Origin: a virus
Reading direction: 5' to 3' (one strand)
DNA: 20,540 nucleotides
IMG/VR virus record: IMGVR_UViG_3300025769_001088
Span: 1 to 20,540 of that record
A program made the translations under genes and the position numbers. Under the pieces are notes generated by a model. It saw nothing but the letters and a program-made list of their open reading frames with translations, was not told the origin of the DNA and ran no database searches. Below are positions 4,983-10,608 of the stretch, piece after piece (position 1 is the stretch's first letter; each line of letters opens with the position of its first letter).

Positions 4983-4993
4983 TTGAAGTTTGA
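4983..4993 (-). promoter_or_regulatory. Leader motif TCAAACTTCAA before gene 4825-4971
   Basis: An exact match to the 11-mer, ending 11 nt before the ATG. It sits between the long palindrome (5018-5060) and the start codon, the same order as at 1186-1257 and 3390-3458. Confidence 0.55.
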
Positions 4994-5017
4994 AAAATGT
5001 TTGTCAAAGAGTGTCCA

Positions 5018-5060
5018 GTATATATACTCTCTTCACTACGTTCAGAGAGAGTATATATAC
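5018..5060 (-). promoter_or_regulatory. Long palindromic leader element, copy 3
   Basis: Identical over all 43 bp to 3416-3458: 15-bp perfect arms, 13-nt loop. Beyond the core the stem continues with GTCC and GGAC, different from copy 2 (GTGTT/AACAC), so both sides of the outer stem changed together. It lies just after the stop of 5076-5189 and before the leader of 4825-4971. Exact conservation of the loop as well as the arms suggests recognition by a protein or polymerase. Confidence 0.7.
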
Positions 5061-5075
5061 GGACTCTCTAATGGT

Positions 5076-5189
5076 TTAGCCGTTGACGAAGAAGTCGATG
5101 GCGTCCCAAATCACGTAGGCCGCACAAGGCACAACTGCGAGAGCACACAGGAAGACGGGGACTGACTCAAAATAATCGTAGAAGTTCAT
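5076..5189 (-). CDS. Small single-span membrane protein, 37 aa
   Basis: A 37-residue protein: MNFYDYFESV, then a hydrophobic stretch PVFLCALAVVPCAAYVIW, then DAIDFFVNG. One transmembrane helix of about 18 residues is likely. It begins 11 bp after the stop of the Lys/Ala-rich gene and shares the catcgtagatga start-region sequence with the genes starting at 4499 and 4738. It is probably co-transcribed with 5201-5725. It is the same length as the other small membrane protein at 3663-3776, though the sequences differ. Function unknown. Confidence 0.65.
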   Translation of the reverse strand: MNFYDYFESVPVFLCALAVVPCAAYVIWDAIDFFVNG

Positions 5190-5200
5190 CGTAGATGAAT

Positions 5201-5725
5201 TTAGAGTTGGAATGGCAATTCTTCAATGCTAACTTCGTTAGCATTCACAGGCAGGGCTGACTGCATATGCACTGCGAGGGCCGCAGTCAGAGCCTCAATC
5301 TTTGCTTCCAAGGAAGCAATGCGAGAGTCGTCTTCAACCTTTGGTTGAACACCGCGAGCCACCTTCTTGACGGCCACCTTCTTGGCTTTAGCCAAAGCCC
5401 GCTTCTCATCCATCTCTTGCAGAGATGCTTTAGCGGCTTCTACTGAAGCCGTCTTAGCCTTCGAAGAAGGCTTCACGGGGGTGTCTGCCTTGCCGTGGAA
5501 GGCCTTCTCCTGCTTGTCAGCAACTCGTTGCTGTGGGGTGGCCCGCTTCGTCGTCTTACGACGACGCTTGGCCTTTGGCTTTGCCGCTTTGACCTCTTCG
5601 AGGTCATTGATGAAGTTGATGGCCTCCATCAGCAGTTTCACTGCTTCCTGCTTCCGCTCTGCGGTTGGACGGAAGATGGCTTGGTTTGCCGCTTTGCGGC
5701 AGTCGTTGAAATTGAACTTGTTCAT
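5201..5725 (-). CDS. Lys/Ala-rich basic protein with C-terminal helix, 174 aa
   Basis: Residues 1-45 are a mixed helical domain (MNKFNFNDCRKAANQAIFRP). Residues about 47-125 are very rich in Lys, Arg and Ala (AKPKAKRRRKTTKR, later AKKVAVKKVARG), resembling histone-H1-like or other nucleic-acid-compacting tails. Residues about 132-150 form a likely coiled-coil helix (RIASLEAKIEALTAALAVHM), and the end is acidic (VSIEELPFQL). Nucleic-acid binding is a reasonable inference from composition, not proven. It is the right-most, promoter-proximal gene of the leftward block. Its coding DNA is filled with 14 or more short perfect hairpins, which is not expected from the protein sequence alone. Confidence 0.75.
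   Translation of the reverse strand: MNKFNFNDCRKAANQAIFRPTAERKQEAVKLLMEAINFINDLEEVKAAKPKAKRRRKTTKRATPQQRVADKQEKAFHGKADTPVKPSSKAKTASVEAAKASLQEMDEKRALAKAKKVAVKKVARGVQPKVEDDSRIASLEAKIEALTAALAVHMQSALPVNANEVSIEELPFQL
5225..5701. other. Mini-hairpin array, coding half
   Basis: Perfect stems (left arm start to right arm end): 5225-5245 (9 bp, loop TTC), 5302-5319 (7-8), 5333-5349 (7, TTT), 5382-5395 (5-6), 5411-5427 (7, TGC), 5434-5451 (7, TACT), 5456-5472 (7, GAA), 5518-5533 (6-7), 5549-5566 (7, TTAC), 5590-5606 (7, TTC), 5617-5631 (6, CCT), 5631-5645 (6, TTC), 5654-5664 (4, TCT), 5687-5701 (6, TTT), plus an 8-bp stem with an 18-nt loop at 5257-5290. Random sequence should give about one stem of 6 bp or more with a 2-5 nt loop per kb (my estimate). 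Stems are unrelated in sequence. Confidence 0.85.
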
Positions 5726-5751
5726 CGGAGATGAAGTTTGAAGGTTAACCC

Positions 5752-6229
5752 AATCGGCGACTTCTCAAAACCGATTAGGAGTTAGTAGGAAGGAAGAGAA
5801 GTCATAGACTTCCCTTCTCTTTCTTCCTACAACTCTACTTTGACCGAATTTATTACTTACTTGTAAGTAATCCTTGAGCCAAATCTCGGAACTCACAGGA
5901 AGCCAACAAGTTGGCTACGTGGTGTTCGGTGTACCTACGCCGCTCCGCCAAGGGAATTTTTGTGTTGGATTTCAAACCTCAATACGAAGTATTGAATAGT
6001 TAACAGAACTTGGCAGAGTCACCCCGTTAAGGGGTGGAAGATGTTGGAGTTTACCTTTAGGTAAGGGATTGTTCCGACCTTCGGTCCAACACGTTACCAA
6101 GCTTCGCTTCGACCATCGGTTCAACCAATCGGCTCTAACTGACTGAAAGTCAGGGGGAAAAAGCTGAAAAGTTAGCGCAAACTCGTAAGAGTTTGAGGGG
6201 GAGGGGGTTTTGGAATCCGTTTCGGATTC
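5752..6229. other. Mini-hairpin array, non-coding half
   Basis: Hairpins in order: 5752-5776 (6 bp, loop 13), 5785-5830 (17 bp), 5852-5871 (8-9), 5901-5916 (6-7), 5979-5995 (7, GAA), 6020-6036 (6, GTTAA), 6051-6064 (5-6), 6076-6086 (4, TTC), 6099-6109 (4, TTC), 6111-6121 (4, ATC), 6139-6153 (6, GAA), 6163-6176 (5), 6178-6195 (7, GTAA), 6213-6229 (7, TTT). Several carry the extra-stable C-GAA-G triloop on one strand. They are set almost end to end from 5979 on. Taken with the coding half, about 28 hairpins occupy 1 kb. Confidence 0.85.
5785..5830. other. 17-bp stem hairpin in the divergent region
   Basis: Arms 5785-5801 and 5814-5830 pair over 17 bp with a single G-T wobble, closing a 12-nt loop; an alternative inner hairpin GAAGTC-ATA-GACTTC is also possible. 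One arm is pure purine over most of its length. It lies 60 bp upstream of the Lys/Ala-rich gene. No U-run on either side, so not an ordinary terminator; it is the strongest single structure of the array. Confidence 0.75.
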
Positions 6230-6378
6230 AACGCGCGCACGTTCACATATACATATAATCCCCACGATCGGTATTTCTCACGATTTTTTGCGGGTTTTTG
6301 GGGCGTGTTTACTTAAATGACCCTTAAATATCGTAAAAACAGTGCTTTAGGCGGTTCACTTAAAGTTTTGCTTGAATC

Positions 6379-6409
6379 TTGACTTTTCAAATTTTTGTTT
6401 ATACCTTTG
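6379..6409 (+). promoter_or_regulatory. Bacteroidetes-type promoter for the rightward genes
   Basis: TTGA at 6379-6382 and TACCTTTG at 6402-6409 match the -33 (TTG) and -7 (TAnnTTTG) boxes of Bacteroidetes primary-sigma promoters with a 20-nt spacer. Transcription would begin near 6415, leaving a leader of roughly 90 nt before the gene at 6503. A five-codon frame (6426-6443, MKKGC) lies in that leader; whether it is translated is unknown. Confidence 0.6.
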
Positions 6410-6502
6410 CGATATCGAAGCAATCATGAAAAAAGGCTGTTAAGATTGTTTTTTTGGATGTTTGATTCGGTTTTAATGTTTAAACGCGAGGATAGCTGTG
6501 CC

Positions 6503-6631
6503 ATGATCGTTAAAAAGAAGGACGGGTACTACGTAAAGAGCAAAGAGGGCAAGAATTTAGGCGGTCCTTACGCCTCTAGGCTGGGGGCTGCTAGGCGTTT
6601 ACGCCAAGTAGAGTACTTTAAACACAAATAA
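6503..6631 (+). CDS. Small conserved phage protein, 42 aa
   Basis: A 42-residue basic protein: MIVKKKDGYYVKSKEGKNLG, then G-P-Y-x-S-R-x-x-A-x-x-R-L-R-Q-V-E-Y-F-K-H-K. This whole pattern is one I recognise from many marine tailed phages, where it is annotated hypothetical. The hairpin of strands followed by a helix resembles small single-domain folds that bind nucleic acid, but no role is known. In-frame upstream starts exist (6476); 6503 is preferred because the family begins MIVKKKDGY. First gene of the rightward block. Confidence 0.75.
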   Translation: MIVKKKDGYYVKSKEGKNLGGPYASRLGAARRLRQVEYFKHK

Positions 6632-6632
6632 G

Positions 6633-6640
6633 TATATTTG
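6633..6640 (+). promoter_or_regulatory. TATATTTG box 4 nt before gene 6645
   Basis: A perfect Bacteroidetes -7 box, separated by only 4 nt from the ATG at 6645. If it is used, the transcript would begin at or next to the start codon (leaderless). The -33 side is weak. The same spacing occurs before 11696 and nearly before 14481. Confidence 0.55.
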
Positions 6641-6644
6641 CCTC

Positions 6645-7151
6645 ATGGCAAACATGGCTTCCAGAGTTGGCGCGGCGGTAGATTCCGCTAAAGACAAGTT
6701 CAACCTTGAAAAGAGGTTTGCCGACATGCCCGGAAGCGGGGGAGGATTCGACAGAAAGGAGCTGAGAGAGCTCAGAAAGAAGTCTCGGGAGTTCGACGGT
6801 AAGATCTCACCCAAAGAGCAGGACCGCTTGAAGTATCTGCAAGAGGTGAACAGGGCTAAGCTTAAGAGGGCGGGTAAGATTGCGGCCGTAGCGGCGGCCA
6901 CCGTGGCAACGGCAGGCGCAGCGCCGGCTATCGGGCAGGGTGTTTCAGGGATCGGGGGCGCTTTGAAGGGCGCGGCACCCAAAGCCCTTGACGCATTGAA
7001 TAAAGCAAGGAAGGCCAAGAAGGCCCTCGACGCAGCACAGACCATCGGCGACGCCATAACCCCACCAGAAGATGTGGAATCGGGGGATTTCGGCCAAGCC
7101 GACGTTTACGGTAAAAACGGGATGAGAGTCCTTAAGAGAAAACGCAGATAA
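6645..7151 (+). CDS. Probable virion protein with Ala/Gly-rich hydrophobic segment, 168 aa
   Basis: Residues about 1-75 are charged and helical (EKRFADMP..., RKELRELRKKSREF). Residues about 78-110 are Ala/Gly-rich and hydrophobic (IAAVAAATVATAGAAPAIGQ), long enough to span or disturb a membrane. Residues 111-140 are basic and Ala-rich, and the end is NGMRVLKRKRR. This layout fits an internal head or DNA-ejection protein, but I recognise no family. It shares a stop/start TAATG junction with the next gene and a similar basic C-terminus with the protein encoded at 7582-8529. Confidence 0.6.
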   Translation: MANMASRVGAAVDSAKDKFNLEKRFADMPGSGGGFDRKELRELRKKSREFDGKISPKEQDRLKYLQEVNRAKLKRAGKIAAVAAATVATAGAAPAIGQGVSGIGGALKGAAPKALDALNKARKAKKALDAAQTIGDAITPPEDVESGDFGQADVYGKNGMRVLKRKRR

Positions 7152-7582
7152 TGGCAACTATTACAGTGACAATAAAGGAGGAGGTCACCCTCAACGGCAA
7201 AGACCGCGGTTCTGAGAACGTGATGTCTATCTCTGGGATTAACCAGACAGACAACCGCATCGTTACGGTGCCTACCGCGTCTGAAGTGTCCATCGTTAAG
7301 TTTGGTACGGCAGTGGACGCCGGACAGTTCGAAGACGCAACCACGGAGTACCTCCGGATCACGAATTTGGACGATACCAACTACGTCACCCTGCGTATTT
7401 CAGGGAGCTCTGAGGAGTACATGCTGAAGTTGGAGCCAGACGGGACCTTCATGATGAATAACAGCCTTATGGACGCTTACGCGTCAAACAGCAACACCGC
7501 CACGTTGGCGGCCATAGATGAAATCAAAGCGCAGGCTAACTCAGCCGACGTTGACGTAGAAATATTCGTAGCCACAACCTAA
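7151..7582 (+). CDS. Beta-rich structural protein, 143 aa
   Basis: A 143-residue beta-rich acidic protein: MATITVTIKEEVTLNGKDRG, later TEYLRITNLDDTNYVTLRIS and an ending VDVEIFVATT. Regular strand-turn patterning, TNLDDTNYVTLR in particular, recurs in marine phage virion proteins of unknown place (decoration or minor tail protein). It is joined by TAATG to both neighbours, so the three genes 6645-8529 form one coupled operon. No catalytic residues seen. Confidence 0.65.
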   Translation: MATITVTIKEEVTLNGKDRGSENVMSISGINQTDNRIVTVPTASEVSIVKFGTAVDAGQFEDATTEYLRITNLDDTNYVTLRISGSSEEYMLKLEPDGTFMMNNSLMDAYASNSNTATLAAIDEIKAQANSADVDVEIFVATT

Positions 7583-8529
7583 TGAAGCTAAGAAGTAAAA
7601 AAGACCGCCTTAGAAACTACCTTAAGGCGAAGTACGGGATGAAGTTCGAGAACGGAGGCGCCACAGGCGGCGAAGGAGGCGAAGACACCGAGGCGCTGAT
7701 CGCGGCCCTGAAGAGAGCCACGAGTGAGCCCCCAGCGGAAGAAAGACCGAGTAGAATGGGCGGGGCCGAGATACTTAGCGGAGACCCGATCAAAGGGGAT
7801 CTTCTCGGCACCAGATTGGCCAGCGAGACGACCCAAGCGGGCGCAGGTATGGCTCCAGTAGGGTACGGCGAGAGATACAGCGACGTTGGTGGAGGCGAGC
7901 CAAGAAGGGAGGTGGTTCAAGAAGATGTTCCAGAACGCCCAGAGGACATGGTCCCGCTCGACCCAAGGCGCCCAAGGGTCGGTCAAGACATAGATAAGGA
8001 GCTTATCCCTCCCGGGGAAAGAAGGGAAGGCGGTCCGTCCCCTCAGCGCAACATACTATACGAGCAGCTCCGCAACAACCGCTTTACATACGACAGGCCT
8101 AAGTCTATTATGACCCGCGATAATTACGACAAAAAGTGGTCAGTGGTTCAAGATCCTGCGACGCTAGAGTCAGTGGCGTACGATATCGGTCAACAAAGAG
8201 ATCAGTCTTTTGGGGCGTTTGCTAGAGACATTCAAAAAGAAAAAGGGTGGGACGATCAAGAAACAAACCTTAGGCTTGCCCTTATGGCCAAAGGTCGTAA
8301 AGATTGGAAAGACATCTCTTCTGACGATCTCTACGACATGGCCCTTGACTCAGAAGGCATTGACATTAGGAAGTTTCTGGAGGGTAGGGCCACTGGTAAT
8401 ATTGCCCCAGCGCGTGCAGTTTATCAGAATTACTACCCTACGGGAAAACCAGAAAATATTCAAGGGAAATTTAATACGGATTTCGCCAAGGGCATGTCTG
8501 GAATGAAACTCTTGAAAAGAGGCAGATAA
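7582..8529 (+). CDS. Probable internal virion or tail protein, 315 aa
   Basis: Starts MKLRSKKDRLRNYLKAKYGM, followed by F-E-N-G-G and a Gly/Glu linker; residues about 45-160 are low-complexity, rich in Pro, Arg, Glu and Gly, so largely disordered. Residues about 165-290 look folded (Tyr/Asp-rich helices, e.g. KEKGWDDQETNLRLALMAKG), and the C-terminus is GMSGMKLLKRGR. The architecture suits an ejected or internal protein, perhaps with a processed N-terminus, but no family is recognised. It ends just before a bidirectional terminator. Confidence 0.6.
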   Translation: MKLRSKKDRLRNYLKAKYGMKFENGGATGGEGGEDTEALIAALKRATSEPPAEERPSRMGGAEILSGDPIKGDLLGTRLASETTQAGAGMAPVGYGERYSDVGGGEPRREVVQEDVPERPEDMVPLDPRRPRVGQDIDKELIPPGERREGGPSPQRNILYEQLRNNRFTYDRPKSIMTRDNYDKKWSVVQDPATLESVAYDIGQQRDQSFGAFARDIQKEKGWDDQETNLRLALMAKGRKDWKDISSDDLYDMALDSEGIDIRKFLEGRATGNIAPARAVYQNYYPTGKPENIQGKFNTDFAKGMSGMKLLKRGR

Positions 8530-8557
8530 AAAAAAGGGGCGCGAGCCCCTTTTTCTT
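8528..8557. terminator. Bidirectional intrinsic terminator
   Basis: GGGGC (8536-8540) and GCCCC (8545-8549) pair around GCGA, with an A-run before and a T-run after the stem, so it works on both strands. It separates the convergent genes 7582-8529 (+) and 8572-8751 (-), ending the first virion operon. Confidence 0.9.
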
Positions 8558-8571
8558 TTCTTAGACTTCTA

Positions 8572-8751
8572 TTATTTACGCTCCCACGGCATTGGTGAGT
8601 TGAGGTGGTTCACTGCGGCAACAATGTCCGTCATTTGAGCTGAGTTGCTACGGATGATGAGGCGGTTGTTCACCGCGGCTTCGTCATCAATGAACAGGCA
8701 CATGATTCCGAAAGCTGCGCCGAGGAGGAGGGTTTTTTGAAACTTCTTCAT
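8572..8751 (-). CDS. Small membrane or secreted protein, 59 aa
   Basis: A 59-residue protein starting MKKFQKTLLLGAAFGIMCLF: two lysines then a hydrophobic segment of about 14 residues, i.e. a signal peptide or membrane anchor, followed by a short soluble part ending MPWERK. No lipobox cysteine in the usual place, though a Cys lies at residue 18. It is a lone leftward gene between two rightward operons, convergent on the shared terminator at 8528-8557. A holin-like or spanin-like role beside the endopeptidase 9165-9635 is conceivable but not shown. Confidence 0.65.
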   Translation of the reverse strand: MKKFQKTLLLGAAFGIMCLFIDDEAAVNNRLIIRSNSAQMTDIVAAVNHLNSPMPWERK

Positions 8752-8756
8752 AACGA

Positions 8757-8784
8757 TTGAATTATACTGGTTTTTGTAACTTTG
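8757..8784 (+). promoter_or_regulatory. Putative Bacteroidetes-type promoter before gene 8860
   Basis: TTG at 8757-8759 and TAACTTTG at 8777-8784, spacer 17, match the TTG/TAnnTTTG pattern. It would give a leader of about 70 nt before 8860 and serve the pair 8860-9165 and 9165-9635. Confidence 0.45.
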
Positions 8785-8859
8785 AGCTGTTTCCTGATCT
8801 CATTGTAAGGTGGATTTTCGGAACATCCAAATTTTAGAGTGTAAAAAACTGTTAACACC

Positions 8860-9165
8860 ATGCCAAACACACCAAAAGTCACGGTAAAGAAAGACGCCGC
8901 TGGCAGCCAGAAGAAAGTTAAGGTCACGGCCAACGGCAAGACCGTGGCTAAAGCTAAGAACAGAGGGGCGATAGGGAAGGCCCTAGGAATGGCCGACACC
9001 AAGGCTTCTTTCAATATGGGCGGCAAAACCCCTCCGAAAACCTACTCTTCACCTGAAGCTGCCGCTAGAGCCAAGCTCGAAGGCGAGATCGCAAAGGTTA
9101 AGGGGACCCCAGCCGCCACCCCTCTTGTCAAAAAGTACAGAGCCACTTACGGGGGCGGTAAGTAA
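8860..9165 (+). CDS. Small basic protein, 101 aa
   Basis: A 101-residue Lys/Ala-rich protein. Residues 1-50 read as a beta-hairpin-like repeat of K-V-T-V and K-V-K-V-T-A-N-G-K-T-V-A; the middle is Gly/Pro-rich (FNMGGKTPPKTY), followed by an Ala-rich helix and the end YRATYGGGK. Probably a virion or DNA-binding protein; family not recognised. The stop and the next start form TAATG, so it is coupled to the endopeptidase. Confidence 0.6.
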   Translation: MPNTPKVTVKKDAAGSQKKVKVTANGKTVAKAKNRGAIGKALGMADTKASFNMGGKTPPKTYSSPEAAARAKLEGEIAKVKGTPAATPLVKKYRATYGGGK

Positions 9166-9635
9166 TGAATCTTTCTAAAAACCTGACGCTCGCGGAAGTG
9201 ATTAAAAGCACCACCGCAAAGCGACTCGGCATAGATAACACGCCAGATGAATGGACTACAGAAAATCTCCGCCAAGTTGCGGTCAACGTATTTCAACCTC
9301 TTAGGGAGGCTTTCGGAAACCCTATATACGTGTCTTCAGGCTATAGGTCGGCCGAGCTCAACACTGCGATCGGTGGCTCAAGCCGCAGTCAGCATGTGGA
9401 GGGAAGAGCACTCGATCTCGACGCAGACGTATACGGAGGTTGTACGAACGCTCAGATCTTCAACTGGATTAAAGACAATCTGGAGTTTGATCAGCTCATT
9501 TGGGAGTTTGGCGATTCAGATAATCCTGATTGGGTGCACGTCTCTTATGTTTATGATGGGCATAATCGTAAGAGGTGCCTCAAAGCTTGCAGAGACGATA
9601 ACGGGAAGACGTATTACGAAGTGATGTTCGACTGA
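9165..9635 (+). CDS. Endolysin, M15-type zinc peptidase
   Basis: A 156-residue protein that fits a single peptidase M15 (D-Ala-D-Ala carboxypeptidase-like) domain of normal length. Visible motifs: S-G-Y-R-S (58-62), S-Q-H-x-x-G-R-A-L-D-L-D (H77, D84), L-I-W-E-F-G (E114) and W-V-H-V-S-Y (H125). H77, D84 and H125 are the expected zinc ligands, with E114 a likely catalytic base. In the family such enzymes cut peptide crosslinks of peptidoglycan; here it is probably for host lysis, or entry if it is virion-borne. No signal peptide, so a holin would be needed. It ends head-on, with no gap, against the leftward gene 9636-10061. Confidence 0.9.
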   Translation: MNLSKNLTLAEVIKSTTAKRLGIDNTPDEWTTENLRQVAVNVFQPLREAFGNPIYVSSGYRSAELNTAIGGSSRSQHVEGRALDLDADVYGGCTNAQIFNWIKDNLEFDQLIWEFGDSDNPDWVHVSYVYDGHNRKRCLKACRDDNGKTYYEVMFD

Positions 9636-10061
9636 TCACATCGACTCTAAGTATCTGTAGAAGGCCTGCACTAACAAGCGGGCCTTTTGCGTTATAGCAT
9701 ATCGCACGCGGTAGTTATACTTGGTCTCTTCCCTGAAAAGGTGAGATTCTAGCGTGTCCGACGGGGTCAGTCTATCGAAATGCTTGTATATGTACCCCTC
9801 TTTAACGAGGGGGTATACTATGCGCTCGGCCAGCTTCTTCTCAGAATACTCGTACTTATCTGCCGCGTAGCGTAGCGTAAAGAACTCTAGATCGTACGCC
9901 CATAGCAAAAAATTAAGCTCCCTTTCGAACATGTCGTGGTCCGAACAAAAGTTAGAGGTGGCGACACGTATGTTCTTGAGGTAGTTTCTTTTTACGTACC
10001 TTTGATTCAACGGAGAAAAATCTCTAAAGAGCTTTTTCTTATCTACTAAACTTTTAGGCAT
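9636..10061 (-). CDS. Winged-helix-like DNA-binding protein, 141 aa
   Basis: A 141-residue basic protein starting MPKSLVDKKKLFRDF. Residues about 40-75 (a helix with LNFLLWAYDLEFFTLRYAAD) and then E-K-K-L-A-E-R-I-V-Y-P-L-V-K-E-G-Y-I-Y-K look like the helix-turn-helix and wing of a MarR/winged-helix fold, and the end ITQKARLLVQAFYRYL is a terminal helix typical of that fold. A regulatory or packaging-related DNA-binding role is inferred. I use ATG 10061; an upstream start (10121) would overlap the divergent gene. It is the only long leftward gene inside the virion block. Confidence 0.65.
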   Translation of the reverse strand: MPKSLVDKKKLFRDFSPLNQRYVKRNYLKNIRVATSNFCSDHDMFERELNFLLWAYDLEFFTLRYAADKYEYSEKKLAERIVYPLVKEGYIYKHFDRLTPSDTLESHLFREETKYNYRVRYAITQKARLLVQAFYRYLESM

Positions 10062-10067
10062 AGCATC

Positions 10068-10364
10068 ATGGAAGAACACGAAGATAGCATTTATGAGGAG
10101 AGTTTTTGGTTCGAGGTGCAAGAAATGGCCTTAAACTTCAAGGAAATAGTCGCTAAATACGATATGGAGGACAAGGTAATGTCTTGCATCGTTATCGGCG
10201 TCCTTGAGCCAGAAACGGACGAAACCAGCCGTATGAAAGCGCTGTTTCACTATAATTTAGAAAACAAAGCTGAGCTCGACATCATTAAGGACTTCATGAC
10301 GGACACGTTTGAAGACCCAGATATAGACGACCTAATAAAAGGGCTCGGCATATCACTAAACTAA
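10068..10364 (+). CDS. Hypothetical acidic protein, 98 aa
   Basis: A 98-residue very acidic protein starting MEEHEDSIYEESFWFEVQEM and ending IKGLGISLN. Mixed alpha/beta prediction (FKEIVAKYDMEDKVMSCIVI then a long acidic helix). Function unknown. It starts only 6 bp from the start of the opposite gene (10061), so its promoter must lie within that gene. Next gene follows after a single base. Confidence 0.65.
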   Translation: MEEHEDSIYEESFWFEVQEMALNFKEIVAKYDMEDKVMSCIVIGVLEPETDETSRMKALFHYNLENKAELDIIKDFMTDTFEDPDIDDLIKGLGISLN

Positions 10365-10365
10365 A

Positions 10366-10605
10366 ATGGACGGAATTATTAGGAAGATCATCATCGGGAG
10401 AGACCCGAAGGATGCCATGGCTTATTTTGTAGGGATGCGCGCGGGGAACGGTGAGGTTTCCACCATAGTAATGGACGAAGAGCACCTTTATAGGCACGGG
10501 AAAAAGAGATACTTGATATATTTGCATCAGAAAGACGACTCGCAGGTGTTATGGAAGTCGGTAGACGAAATGCCCTGCATCATCGAGTATGACTGCAATT
10601 TTTAA
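10366..10605 (+). CDS. Hypothetical phage protein, 79 aa
   Basis: A 79-residue protein: MDGIIRKIIIGRDPKDAMAY, then a beta-rich part with D-E-E-H-L-Y-R-H-G-K-K-R-Y-L-I-Y and W-K-S-V-D-E-M-P-C-I-I-E-Y-D-C. The I-x-I-G-x-D-x-K-D-A-M-x-F/Y-x-V-G and RYLIY/W-K pieces recall a short conserved hypothetical protein of marine phages. No enzymatic motif. A TATATTTG sequence at 10517-10524 lies inside the gene and could be an internal promoter for the co-chaperonin gene that follows. Confidence 0.65.
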   Translation: MDGIIRKIIIGRDPKDAMAYFVGMRAGNGEVSTIVMDEEHLYRHGKKRYLIYLHQKDDSQVLWKSVDEMPCIIEYDCNF

Positions 10606-10608
10606 TTC

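Larger units (their letters stand above)
5726..6502. other. Gene-free divergent region, 777 bp
   Basis: It lies between the leftward block and the first rightward gene. From left to right: a leader resembling the other leaders (TTCAAACTTCA at 5732-5742), the mini-hairpin array (5752-6229), an AT-rich stretch with T-tracts and repeated CTTAAA (about 6240-6370), and a clear Bacteroidetes-type rightward promoter (6379-6409). No leftward promoter of that type (TAnnTTTG on the minus strand) could be found. A replication origin or a hairpin-type early promoter region would fit this position. Confidence 0.6.

Noticed and set aside
5225-6229. A CRISPR-like array or a dispersed repeat family
   Set aside because: The units do not share sequence, the spacing is irregular, and there are no spacers between equal repeats; only the hairpin form recurs.
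5972-6265. A 97-codon leftward open frame across the hairpin array
   Set aside because: It begins and ends within the non-coding array, has no leader motif, and its composition follows the palindromes; it is a by-product of the hairpin-rich sequence.
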